Source of the DNA: Alkalibacterium sp.
GTDB taxonomy: Bacteria; Bacillota; Bacilli; Lactobacillales; Carnobacteriaceae_A
Assembly (NCBI GenBank): GCA_020832185.1
Contig: JAFIFE010000011.1
Coordinates: 186,001-250,000, forward strand
Direction: 5' to 3'
Length of the DNA: 64,000 nucleotides
Shown here: one piece after another, positions 43,535 through 51,942 of the stretch
Position numbering within the stretch: the first letter of the stretch is position 1
Layout: each line of letters opens with the position of its first letter
Notes under the pieces: generated by a model
The model's input: only the letters and a program-made list of their open reading frames with translations
Told to the model about the DNA's origin: nothing
Databases searched by the model: none
Program-made: the position numbers and the translations under genes

Positions 43535-44713
43535 TTAATCTTGATTCTGATGCTGAGGGACTCTCACGAAAAATGTCACTGTCAAGCCTAACAAAGCAAG
43601 TAGGCTGGCCCATAAAAAGGCTTGTGTTTCTCTTGCAGCGAGGGATAAGAGTAATGGCCCTACTAATGCAGAAATCCCATACGCCTGGTATAACAATCCG
43701 TAATTTGACCCAAAATAGTATGAGCCGAAATAATCACTGCAGACTGCCGGAAAGGTGGCCAGAAATCCACCGAAACAGCTGACTATGATTCCAAGCAGGA
43801 TATAATACGTTACAGCATTGAGCGGTGCCAGGCTTAAGGCCGCCATTGAAACAGCAGTCAAGCCGAACAGTAAGGTAAACACTTTAAGTCTTCCGAATAT
43901 ATCAGACAAGGCTCCCCAGCCTAAGCGTCCTAAAGCATTCGACACAGCAGCTACCGCTACAGCGTAGCCTGCGATCCTTGGAGATAACCCTACTAGATCT
44001 CTAGCAATATCCTGAGATAATCCAATAATCAGAAGCCCACTTAAACTCCCTGTAAAGTACATGATCCAGAGTAAGTAAAAGGCTTTTGTTTTCAGCATGC
44101 CTTTTGTCGAAAAATCGTGTTCGTTTACCAACACGTGGTGATCGCCTTCATGTTCTGGAACGCGCAGCAACTGTGCCCCGCTGATCCCAACTACTGCATA
44201 AACGAGCCCTTGCACTAGAAACGTTTGCGATACGCCTATTGAGGCAATCAACCCTGATAAGACAAAGTTAAAGATAAACCCTCCGAGGCCAAACGCGCCA
44301 ATAATTATTCCTGTAACCATTCCTTTTTTTCTGGGATACCATTTAAGCCCTGTGGATAAAGGACAGACATATACCATTCCAACACCTATGCCTCCCAGCA
44401 GACTATACCCTAGATAAAGTGTCATCAGGGTTGTAGCCTGAGAGACGATGATGAGTCCTGTACTGAAACAAATCATTCCAATCGTTCCGACCAGTCTCGG
44501 CCCTACTTTATCCTGAAGTCGTCCTGAAAAGATTGTGACGAAGGCAAAAATAAAGACAATGAGCGAATACGCAGTATACACTTCGGTTCTTGCCCAGCCG
44601 AACTTGTCTACTAAAGGTTGATTAAACAAGCTCCACGTATAGATGCCTCCTATACATAACTGCATCAGAACGCCCCCTAAAAGGACTTTCCACCTTACCG
44701 ACGATTTTTCCAT
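43535..44713 (-). CDS. OFA-type MFS transporter
   Basis: A 392-residue, 12-helix major facilitator of the oxalate/formate antiporter (OFA) family, usually monocarboxylate carriers. Family text includes GGIYTWSLFNQPL, GIGVGMVYVCPLSTGLKWYP and FGFW-like FGSNYGLLYQAYG near the end. Lactate, pyruvate or formate are possible substrates. The second ATG (44713) is better spaced from AAGGGG than the first (44719). It is monocistronic, and is followed by the small gene under catabolite control. Confidence 0.88.
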   Translation of the reverse strand: MEKSSVRWKVLLGGVLMQLCIGGIYTWSLFNQPLVDKFGWARTEVYTAYSLIVFIFAFVTIFSGRLQDKVGPRLVGTIGMICFSTGLIIVSQATTLMTLYLGYSLLGGIGVGMVYVCPLSTGLKWYPRKKGMVTGIIIGAFGLGGFIFNFVLSGLIASIGVSQTFLVQGLVYAVVGISGAQLLRVPEHEGDHHVLVNEHDFSTKGMLKTKAFYLLWIMYFTGSLSGLLIIGLSQDIARDLVGLSPRIAGYAVAVAAVSNALGRLGWGALSDIFGRLKVFTLLFGLTAVSMAALSLAPLNAVTYYILLGIIVSCFGGFLATFPAVCSDYFGSYYFGSNYGLLYQAYGISALVGPLLLSLAARETQAFLWASLLALLGLTVTFFVRVPQHQNQD

Positions 44714-44866
44714 AAACATTTCCCCTTTTCAGAAATAGTATAGCAGATTGTTACTTTGAGATTCAAACTAATTATGCTTTTTAGCGATGTCTTATCTCTG
44801 ATTCTTTTCACAATTCAAAGCTGATAATGGTATACTATATCAGGAAAATGAACAGGAGGACATATT

Positions 44867-45778
44867 ATGCTTCAAGTTTTACTACAGTCAGTTCAATTTT
44901 TACTTGTTATTATTATTGCTTATCTATTTAAGAAAGCGCATATTCTCAGGTCAACTGATGGTGTTGCTTTGCAGAAAATAATTCTTAACCTGACACTCCC
45001 TGCCACAATAATCATAGGGTTTAACGGTGTCACGGTTGAACCTATTTTATTCATCATGATTTCACTCGGTCTCTTATCAAATATTATGCTTGTCAGCTTA
45101 GGGGGCTTTATCTGGCGCAGAAAAGAAGCACCCCTTCAGTCACTGATGATGTTCAGTCAGGCTGGCTATAATATCGGGAACTTTACGATTCCATTCGTTC
45201 AGGGATTTTTCCCGGCAGCTATCCCTTATATAGGTAGTTTTGACATGGGTAACGCACTGATGCTGTTTGGTGGGTCTCCCATGCTTGTAGACAAGGTGAT
45301 ACATAAAGAAAGAGAACATAGTGGCTACTTAAGACGGATCATCAGGTTATTCAAGTCCCCATCATTTACAACCTACATTATTATGTTTATTCTGGCCTTA
45401 CTTGGAATCGTCCTGTCAGATCGTGTTTTATCTATTTTTGAATTATTCGCAAGCGGGAATGCTTTTCTATCCATGTTCATGGTGGGTCTTTATCTTGAGA
45501 TTTCAATTGATTCCGTTTCATTCAATCGTGTGAAGAAGCTGCTGGTCACTCGGTATGTGTTAGGTGTGGCTCTTGCTTTAGTCTTTTTCCTTCTATTACC
45601 CTTACCAGAACTTGTTCGTGTCTCTTTAGTCCTGGTCGCTTTAGCGCCTATCGGAACTGTTTCTACTATTAATATGATCGTTTACGGGACCAGTCGAGCT
45701 CTGTCCAGTTTTCTGGCCTCTATCAGTATTATCATCTCTCTCGTACTGATGACGGGTGCCCTGCTGCTGATACTGTAA
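44867..45778 (+). CDS. AEC family transporter
   Basis: A 303-residue membrane protein of the auxin efflux carrier (AEC) family, with about ten helices. Typical text is LILNLTLPATIIIGFNG, MMFSQAGYNIGNFTIPFVQGFFP and the C-terminal ALAPIGTVSTINMIVYG. In bacteria such carriers are thought to move malate, malonate or other carboxylates. The ATG follows AGGAGGA. No partner gene is coupled to it; the neighbouring MFS is divergent. Confidence 0.87.
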   Translation: MLQVLLQSVQFLLVIIIAYLFKKAHILRSTDGVALQKIILNLTLPATIIIGFNGVTVEPILFIMISLGLLSNIMLVSLGGFIWRRKEAPLQSLMMFSQAGYNIGNFTIPFVQGFFPAAIPYIGSFDMGNALMLFGGSPMLVDKVIHKEREHSGYLRRIIRLFKSPSFTTYIIMFILALLGIVLSDRVLSIFELFASGNAFLSMFMVGLYLEISIDSVSFNRVKKLLVTRYVLGVALALVFFLLLPLPELVRVSLVLVALAPIGTVSTINMIVYGTSRALSSFLASISIIISLVLMTGALLLIL

Positions 45779-45853
45779 CAGTTACGCCCCACATTTGTTT
45801 TCGCTTTCATTGTGAGGTAAACTAAACTTACTAATTTGAGAGCAGGTGTTTGA

Positions 45854-46675
45854 ATGACAAACGATATAGTACACTATACTTTAAATGATGGACTCAAGGT
45901 GCCGGCTATTGGCTTTGGTACGGATGTGTTAAAAGGGGCAAAAGGGGTGCTGACGATCAAGCAGGCCTTGTCTAACGGGTATCGTTTTTTGGATACAGCT
46001 TATGCATACGAGAATGAGGCAACGGTTGGAAAGGCTGTTAAAGAGAGTGGCATATCCAGACAAGAAGTGATCATATCATCAAAACTTCCTGAAAAATATC
46101 ATTCCTACGACTTAGCTGTTCCTGCAATTCAGGAATCTTTATTCAGAGCCGGCCTTGATTACTATGATATATACTTAATACACTGGCCTGATCCAGAACA
46201 GGACAAGTTTGTCGAAGCGTGGCAGGCTTTGATCGATGCTCAGAAATGGGGCTTAGTTCGTTCGATCGGTGTCTCTAACTTCCAGCCGGATCAGTTAAAA
46301 CGTCTGAAAGATGAAACAGGTGTGATGCCGGTCATCAATCAGATCCAGACTCATCCTTATTTCACCCAGGATGATGTGCTGAAAGCAAATAAGGAGCACT
46401 CTATTCTGACTCAATCCTGGAGTCCCTTGGGAAATCGAATGGCTGATGATCTGCTGGATAATGAGACCTTAAGAACAATCGGGAACCAATACAACAAGTC
46501 GATTGGTCAAGTCATACTAAGGTGGCATGTTCAAAATGGCTACATGCCTATTCCCCGTTCAAGTTCACCTGTCCGTCAAAAAGATAATTTAACCGTCTTT
46601 GACTTTGAATTGTCTGAAAAAGACCTGACTGCTATTTCATCATTAGCAAGACCTGACGGTAATATTTATGGATAA
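45854..46675 (+). CDS. Aldo/keto reductase
   Basis: A 273-residue NADPH-dependent reductase with a TIM barrel. Catalytic residues are visible: Asp and Tyr in DTAYAYENE, Lys in ISSKLPE, His in IHWPDP. It also has the usual SIGVSNFQPDQL and IPRSSSP coenzyme-binding text. It probably reduces small aldehydes or ketones, as 2,5-diketogluconate reductase-like enzymes do. A starting ATG behind GCAGGTG and a strong terminator make it monocistronic. Confidence 0.92.
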   Translation: MTNDIVHYTLNDGLKVPAIGFGTDVLKGAKGVLTIKQALSNGYRFLDTAYAYENEATVGKAVKESGISRQEVIISSKLPEKYHSYDLAVPAIQESLFRAGLDYYDIYLIHWPDPEQDKFVEAWQALIDAQKWGLVRSIGVSNFQPDQLKRLKDETGVMPVINQIQTHPYFTQDDVLKANKEHSILTQSWSPLGNRMADDLLDNETLRTIGNQYNKSIGQVILRWHVQNGYMPIPRSSSPVRQKDNLTVFDFELSEKDLTAISSLARPDGNIYG

Positions 46676-46691
46676 CCCCCTCACATAAAAT

Positions 46692-46748
46692 AAGACTATC
46701 CCCCTTCGACTCGATTCAAACATTTGAGTCAAAGGGGGTAGTCTTTTA
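46692..46748 (+). terminator. Terminator of the aldo/keto reductase gene
   Basis: AAGACTA..CCCCCTT..GACTC pairs with GAGTC..AAGGGGG..TAGTCTT, a stem of about 19 pairs followed by TTTTAG. The minus-strand pspC-like gene ends just beyond it. Confidence 0.88.
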
Positions 46749-46783
46749 GTTTATGGCGATCTTAAACGTGTGATAGAACTAGG

Positions 46784-46960
46784 TTAAGCATCATCTGGCA
46801 TAATTAATGCAAGAATTATATATAAAAGCAGATTTGACGGCAACAGAATAAATGCAATACGGACAGCAAGTGAAGAGATGCCAAAGAATTCAGCAATCCC
46901 CCCGCAGACGCCTGATATCATTCGATCTGTTGAGGACTTTCTTAATTTGTTTCCATCCAT
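46784..46960 (-). CDS. PspC-domain mini-protein
   Basis: A 58-residue protein translated directly from the minus strand: ATG at 46960 behind AAGGAGG, stop TAA at 46784. It contains LRKSSTDRMISGVCGGIAEF followed by FFGIS and one hydrophobic helix (FILLPSNLLLYIILALIMP), the signature of the PspC/LiaY-type envelope-stress family. It is too short for a length cutoff of 60 residues and so is easily missed. It probably sits in the membrane. Homologues take part in phage-shock or LiaFSR responses; no partner genes are adjacent here. Confidence 0.88.
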   Translation of the reverse strand: MDGNKLRKSSTDRMISGVCGGIAEFFGISSLAVRIAFILLPSNLLLYIILALIMPDDA

Positions 46961-47039
46961 AGGTCGTTCCTCCTTATTCTTATTTATCTCCTTCTACTTT
47001 ACCGTTCCTGCTGTTAATTCTCAACACTTACCCTTTTCA

Positions 47040-47945
47040 TTACAGGTACTCTCTTTTTTTCAGGTAAACAGCCATTATCGCTCCGAGTATGATCGACACG
47101 AGTATAACTACGAGCGTTCCCGTAGGAGAGTGTCTGCCGATCAATCCGCCAGTATTCATCCCGAACAAACTAAATACCAGCGTGGGTATAGAAATAACAA
47201 GGGTCAGTGATTCCAGAAACTCCATAATACTGTTCAATTTATTATCTATACTATCTGACAGCAGTCCACTGGTCGATTCAATCAGTTCTTTATAAAGATG
47301 ACTATTGAACTGGCTTTTCTTGATTCTAAGATGAATCATGTCCCGTTCACTGTCAGAGGTATTTTTAATCGCTATGTCATCGTTCAACCACTCAGAGATC
47401 GTGTCATCATAATCGTCGATACGCTTTGAGAAGAAAACAAGTTCCTGCTCAAGGTCTGTAAGAGTGAGCAATACCTCTCGATTTGCTTTCTCTTTCGCTT
47501 CTGACATCAAGTGTTCAATGTTGACTTCTACATGTTTGAGTCTTTCTTCGATGTCGTTATAGAGCAGTTTGATTGTCTCCAGCATCACCTGGTGCGGAAT
47601 CTTCCCACTTTCCAGATGAGATATGATCCACTCTTTATCCAATCCATTTAACACACATATAAGCCGATCATTTGAGTAAATAAACGATGCGGTAGATTCA
47701 GCCGACTGCATTTTCCCATAGGATTCCTTCCTTCTAACAGGAAGATGCAGTACACGAAGAGGCTGGTGGGGATCGGTTGTGACCGTGTTGAAATATGAAA
47801 TATCTGCTTCTCTACTGATAGAGTAAACATCCATCGTTATAGCCTGATTCATGCAGAATTGAAGGATTTCTTCTTCAGACGCCTCACTAATGACGGTCCA
47901 TTCGTATGCTTTTTCGCTGTAAGACAGTTGACCGTGTTCAATCAT
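47040..47945 (-). CDS. CorA-like divalent cation transporter
   Basis: A 301-residue protein of the CorA metal-ion transporter superfamily. A large cytoplasmic N-terminal domain with long helices (IEERLKHVEVNIEHLMSEAKEKA) precedes two C-terminal membrane helices, with the signature FGMNTGG at the loop between them. The ATG at 47945 follows GAGGGA; a longer frame from 48041 lacks a ribosome binding site and is rejected. Mg2+ or Co2+ transport is likely by family; mgtE elsewhere in the window already covers Mg2+. Confidence 0.9.
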   Translation of the reverse strand: MIEHGQLSYSEKAYEWTVISEASEEEILQFCMNQAITMDVYSISREADISYFNTVTTDPHQPLRVLHLPVRRKESYGKMQSAESTASFIYSNDRLICVLNGLDKEWIISHLESGKIPHQVMLETIKLLYNDIEERLKHVEVNIEHLMSEAKEKANREVLLTLTDLEQELVFFSKRIDDYDDTISEWLNDDIAIKNTSDSERDMIHLRIKKSQFNSHLYKELIESTSGLLSDSIDNKLNSIMEFLESLTLVISIPTLVFSLFGMNTGGLIGRHSPTGTLVVILVSIILGAIMAVYLKKREYL

Positions 47946-48097
47946 TTTAGATCCCTCATTTACCCGTAGATTCTTTTCTTTATCATACTCTACATCTGCT
48001 TTTTTCTCTAGGATTGTCCTTCGATGAGCTTGCCCCCACATCCTTCAATAGGAATTTTTTTCAATATAGTGTACACTCAAACTAAACACATCTGAAA

Positions 48098-48130
48098 GGG
48101 AGGAATAGCTAGTACTTTCTAGCTTATATG
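48098..48130 (+). promoter_or_regulatory. Hairpin-bridged ribosome binding site
   Basis: GGGAGG (48098-48103) lies 24 bases before ATG 48128, too far for normal use. Between them AGCTAG (48107-48112) pairs exactly with CTAGCT (48119-48124). Removing that 18-base hairpin leaves 6 bases, an ideal spacing. Confidence 0.55.
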
Positions 48131-48856
48131 ACTATGTGGATACCTTTTATATTAGCGATTGGTTTTGTACTCATTCATTTCTTTTCCATCTATATTTCTC
48201 TCCCTGAACCGTTACTTAGAAAATTTGTGTCCTTCTCTGCAGGTGTCGGTATTGCCTATGTCTTTATTCATCTGTGGCCTCAAGTAGCTCACACTCAAGC
48301 GCTGGCGGAGCAGGAGATTCACTGGCTGGAAGGCCACTTGCTCCATTATGCGCTCTACATTATTGCCTTACTGGGCTTAGCTGTTTTTTATACGATGGAC
48401 CGGCTCATTGCAAGAGCATATGAAATCGAAGATAAGACTGATCCCAATTTAATTGAATCCCATCTTTTCTGGGCTCATATAGGGTTTTTTGCTTTATACA
48501 ATGCGATGATCGGCTATTTATTGAATCACCTGGATGAGCCAGATACATCACTGCTTATTTTTTCCATCGCTTTTGCTCTTCACTTTGTGACGAATGACTG
48601 GGGCCTTCGTCACCATCATGAAATTGTTTATGATAAGTACGGGCGTTATATCCTTTCATTAGCGATTCTAGCGGGATTTGCCGCTGGTGCGATTTCTGAT
48701 TTCCCAGAATACTTTATCGGCAGTGTCGAAGCATTCGTTGCAGGAGCTATGACATTGAACGTCATCAAGCATGAGTTGCCATCCGAACGAGAAGGCAACC
48801 TGGAAGGGTTTCTACTTGGGATTATTTCTGCCGGTCTGTTATTCGTATTCATTTAA
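48128..48856 (+). CDS. ZIP-like membrane protein
   Basis: A 242-residue membrane protein with about seven to eight helices. The overall layout and the segment VAGAMTLNVIKHELPSEREGN resemble the ZIP metal transporter fold, where His and Glu in the fourth and fifth helices bind metal; here HLWPQVAH and NDWGLRHHHEIVYD add further His residues. No clear function is established for this subgroup. Its ribosome binding site is unusual (see the hairpin just upstream). Monocistronic, with a shared bidirectional terminator. Confidence 0.8.
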   Translation: MTMWIPFILAIGFVLIHFFSIYISLPEPLLRKFVSFSAGVGIAYVFIHLWPQVAHTQALAEQEIHWLEGHLLHYALYIIALLGLAVFYTMDRLIARAYEIEDKTDPNLIESHLFWAHIGFFALYNAMIGYLLNHLDEPDTSLLIFSIAFALHFVTNDWGLRHHHEIVYDKYGRYILSLAILAGFAAGAISDFPEYFIGSVEAFVAGAMTLNVIKHELPSEREGNLEGFLLGIISAGLLFVFI

Positions 48857-48903
48857 AAAGCTTGATGAGACGCTTAGGATTCTAGCGTCTCATCAAGCTT
48901 TTT
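48855..48903. terminator. Bidirectional terminator between ZIP-like gene and riboflavin operon
   Basis: A 20-pair perfect stem (48855-48874 with 48884-48903; core GCTTGATGAGACGCT) with A and T tracts on both sides, and overlapping the stop codons of both convergent genes. Confidence 0.93.
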
Positions 48904-49565
48904 TAAAGTATCGTTCTCAATTCACTTATATCATCGATTAAGATGTCCGACCGTTTGAGCTCATCTTTTTTACCGAATCCGTAAGAGCAGCCAATCGAAT
49001 GAATCCCATCCAGCTCAGCCACCTCGATATCCTGAAACCGGTCACCTATAACTACAAACTCAGCCGGGTAATCCTGTTTCACAATTTTGACGATTTCTTT
49101 TTTTGTTTTTTTGAATTTAAACAGTTCCGTGCAGAACAGTTTTGAGAAGTACTGTTCCAAGTTGAATCGCTCTGAGTGATGTTCCATATAATCGATCGAA
49201 CAATTACTTAGAAACAATAGGGTGTAGCCTTTGTCTTTGAGGTACCCTAATGTTTCTAATGCACCTGGATAGAGTTTAGCTTCATTATTCAACAGTTTGG
49301 CCTGCATCGTATCCCCGATTATAGCTGATGCTCTCCTCTGATAGTCTTCTTCAAGATCTGGCATGAAGAGCTGCCACATTTCCTGCTTACTGTATCCCAG
49401 CCATTGTGTAATCTCTTCATCAGACCAGTCTTTAGGCGGTGCCTGCTGATGATCAACTAGAAAGTCATACGCACGCTTGAATGCTGGGATATATATCGCT
49501 CTGCTGTCGTGCAGTGTCCCGTCATAGTCAAAAATAAGTGTCTTCACAGCTTTCAAATCAGCCAT
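48903..49565 (-). CDS. HAD-superfamily phosphatase, coupled to ribH
   Basis: A 220-residue subfamily IA HAD phosphatase. Nucleophile Asp13 and acid Asp15 are in FDYDGTLHDS; motif II Ser in LFLSNCS, motif III Lys in FKKTKKE, motif IV in VVIGDRFQDIEVA. Its ATG shares one base with the ribH stop (TGATG) and has no ribosome binding site of its own, so it is translated with the riboflavin genes. It is a good candidate for the dephosphorylation of 5-amino-6-(5-phosphoribitylamino)uracil, the step no Rib protein performs. In B. subtilis that step is done by HAD enzymes encoded elsewhere. Confidence 0.85.
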   Translation of the reverse strand: MADLKAVKTLIFDYDGTLHDSRAIYIPAFKRAYDFLVDHQQAPPKDWSDEEITQWLGYSKQEMWQLFMPDLEEDYQRRASAIIGDTMQAKLLNNEAKLYPGALETLGYLKDKGYTLLFLSNCSIDYMEHHSERFNLEQYFSKLFCTELFKFKKTKKEIVKIVKQDYPAEFVVIGDRFQDIEVAELDGIHSIGCSYGFGKKDELKRSDILIDDISELRTIL

Positions 49566-50029
49566 CAGGATAACTGTTTGACCAGGTTAGCCATTTCAAT
49601 TGCTCCAACGGCTACTTCTGCCCCTTTATTCCCTGCTTTAGTTCCTGCTCGTTCGATTGCCTGTTCAATAGTGTCTACTGTCAGGACGCCGAACATCACT
49701 GGCACTCCTGTGCTGTCTGCTGCCGAGGTCACACCTTTAGCTGCTTCAGAACAGACGATGTCATAGTGAGATGTCGCCCCTCTGATAACGGCTCCTAAAG
49801 TAATAACGGCATCATACTTGCCTGAAGCAGCCATTTTCTTAGCAACTAAGGGAATTTCAAATGCTCCCGGCACCCATGCAACCGTTATGGCTGATTCTTC
49901 CATTCCATGTCTCTTTAAGGTATCAACCGCTCCATCTAATAACCGTGACCCTATAAAATCGTTAAAGCGGGCGACTACTATTCCTATTTTTAAATCCGTT
50001 GCGATCAATTGTCCTTCGATTGTATTCAT
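49565..50029 (-). CDS. ribH: 6,7-dimethyl-8-ribityllumazine synthase
   Basis: A 154-residue enzyme that condenses 5-amino-6-ribitylaminouracil with 3,4-dihydroxy-2-butanone 4-phosphate; forms icosahedral shells in many bacteria. Family text: [21 protein letters not shown] and [12 protein letters not shown] with the catalytic His. ATG behind GGAGG. Operon order ribD-ribE-ribBA-ribH matches B. subtilis, with an added HAD gene at the end. Confidence 0.97.
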   Translation of the reverse strand: MNTIEGQLIATDLKIGIVVARFNDFIGSRLLDGAVDTLKRHGMEESAITVAWVPGAFEIPLVAKKMAASGKYDAVITLGAVIRGATSHYDIVCSEAAKGVTSAADSTGVPVMFGVLTVDTIEQAIERAGTKAGNKGAEVAVGAIEMANLVKQLS

Positions 50030-50074
50030 TGTGTTATTCCTCCAAATTTATATTTTTAAGTGGTCAGGCGTCTA

Positions 50075-51268
50075 TCAATATTCCAGATAGTGACCCATTT
50101 TTTCTTTCTTCGTGCGCAGATACGCTTCGTCTTCATCATAAAGCTCCATCTGAATAGGAATGCGTTTTTCAACTGTTAATCCATATTTATCTAAACTTGA
50201 AACTTTTAACGGATTGTTAGTCATTAGATTTAAACGGCTGACGCCCAGATCGTCAAATATCTGTTTACATTCATAGTACTCTCTTAAATCAACCGGGAAA
50301 CCAAGCAGGGTGTTGGCCTGTATGGTGTCATGCCCCTGATCCTGCAGGGCATACGCTTTGATTTTATTGACCAGTCCAATTCCACGGCCCTCCTGACGCA
50401 TGTAGAGTAGGACTCCTCTGCCTTCCTTGGCAATCCGTTCCAGAGCTGTATCGAGCTGCTGTCCACAGTCACATTTCTTCGACCCAAACACATCGCCTGT
50501 CAGACACTCAGAATGAATACGAGCCAGTACGGGTTCACCATCTGATACGTCTCCTTTTACCAGAGCAATGTGATGTTCACCGGTAAACTTATGTTCATAA
50601 GCATAAATATCAAATTCTCCGAACTTCGTCGGCAGCTTTGCTTTTGACTCTCTAAAAATGACTTGCTCATTTGCTTTACGGTATTCGATCAGTTCAGTGA
50701 TGGTCGCAATTTTCATATCGTGCTCTTTAGAAAATGCAATCAATTCGTCACGTCTAGCCATCGTTCCGTCATCATTCATGATCTCACAACATAGACCAGC
50801 CGGTTTCAGACCTGCTAAACGCATCAGGTCGACCGTTGCTTCTGTATGTCCGTTTCTGGCTAAAATTCCCCCATCAACTGCTTCAAGTGGAAACATATGT
50901 CCAGGTCTTTTGAAATCAGCCGGTTTGCTGTCATCCGCAACCGTCTGCATCGCTGTTAATGAGCGTTCAGCCGCTGAAATCCCTGTAGTTGTGCTCTCGT
51001 GATCTATTGATACGGTGAAAGCTGTTGTATGGTCATCTGTGTTATACAAACTCATTTGAGACAAGCCTAATTTTTTTGTGTACTCTTTCGTCATAGGGAT
51101 ACAGATCAGACCCCGTGCATACTTAGCCATAAAATTGACATTTTCTGGTGTGGCAAATTCAGCTGCACACACAATGTCTCCTTCATTCTCTCTGTCTTCA
51201 TCGTCTACAATAATCACGTTTTTCCCTTGCTTTAAATCCTCTAATAAATCTTCAATTTTATCAAACAT
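50075..51268 (-). CDS. ribBA: Bifunctional DHBP synthase / GTP cyclohydrolase II
   Basis: A 397-residue fusion. The N-terminal half (1-200) is 3,4-dihydroxy-2-butanone 4-phosphate synthase with the metal site DDEDRENEGD and GHTEATVDL. The C-terminal half (205-397) is GTP cyclohydrolase II, with Zn ligands in SECLTGDVFGSKKCDCG and RQEGRGIGL. Together they supply both branches of riboflavin precursor synthesis. ATG behind AGGAG. Named ribA in B. subtilis. Confidence 0.97.
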   Translation of the reverse strand: MFDKIEDLLEDLKQGKNVIIVDDEDRENEGDIVCAAEFATPENVNFMAKYARGLICIPMTKEYTKKLGLSQMSLYNTDDHTTAFTVSIDHESTTTGISAAERSLTAMQTVADDSKPADFKRPGHMFPLEAVDGGILARNGHTEATVDLMRLAGLKPAGLCCEIMNDDGTMARRDELIAFSKEHDMKIATITELIEYRKANEQVIFRESKAKLPTKFGEFDIYAYEHKFTGEHHIALVKGDVSDGEPVLARIHSECLTGDVFGSKKCDCGQQLDTALERIAKEGRGVLLYMRQEGRGIGLVNKIKAYALQDQGHDTIQANTLLGFPVDLREYYECKQIFDDLGVSRLNLMTNNPLKVSSLDKYGLTVEKRIPIQMELYDEDEAYLRTKKEKMGHYLEY

Positions 51269-51291
51269 GCAAACACTCCTGTCTCTTTGTG

Positions 51292-51939
51292 TTAGAACCC
51301 ATTCGTTTTCAGTAATGCCTGTGTCAGTTCATTCTTAGTGTCCGACTGATTTGAAAGACCTAATAGTTTTTCAACATATTTTCCGATCAGATCACATTCC
51401 AGATTGACTTTGTCTCCTACCTTGTGTTTCAGCAAGGTGGTTTCTTCTCCTGTGTGAGGAATGATCGACACCTGGAACTCTTTATCAGTCACTGTAACGA
51501 CCGTTAAACTGATTCCATCGATTGCAATCGATCCTTTTTCTATCACATACCGCAGCAAGTCTTTATCTGCCTGAACCGTCACCCATACGGCATTATCATC
51601 TTTTCTAAACTGGGTGATAACTCCTGTCCCATCTATGTGTCCACTGACCATATGGCCTCCTAGTCGTGTCTGCAGATTCAGTGCACGCTCCAGATTCAAT
51701 TGACTTCCGGTCGAAAGCGATCCAATCGTGGTGCGCTTCAAGGTTTCTGACATCACATCCGTTGTAAATGAGTCAGTGTTCAAGCTTGTCACTGTCAGAC
51801 ACACGCCACTTGTCATGATGCTGTCTCCAACAGCCGTATCCCCCAGGACTTTCGCTGCTTTGATCGTTAATTCACTCGACTTGGCGCCTTTTTTGATACT
51901 TTTGATTTCGCCGACTTCTTCTACTATTCCGGTAAACAT
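51292..51939 (-). CDS. ribE: Riboflavin synthase alpha subunit
   Basis: A 215-residue enzyme that dismutates two lumazines to riboflavin. Two lumazine-binding repeats are visible: MFTGIVEEVG..SVCLTV-type text in the first and RLGGHMVSGHIDG..SLTV in the second. The N-terminal MFTGIVEE is invariant in the family. It starts 3 bases after the ribD stop, with its ribosome binding site inside ribD. The trailing 20 residues are slightly longer than usual. Confidence 0.97.
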   Translation of the reverse strand: MFTGIVEEVGEIKSIKKGAKSSELTIKAAKVLGDTAVGDSIMTSGVCLTVTSLNTDSFTTDVMSETLKRTTIGSLSTGSQLNLERALNLQTRLGGHMVSGHIDGTGVITQFRKDDNAVWVTVQADKDLLRYVIEKGSIAIDGISLTVVTVTDKEFQVSIIPHTGEETTLLKHKVGDKVNLECDLIGKYVEKLLGLSNQSDTKNELTQALLKTNGF

Positions 51940-51942
51940 TTA

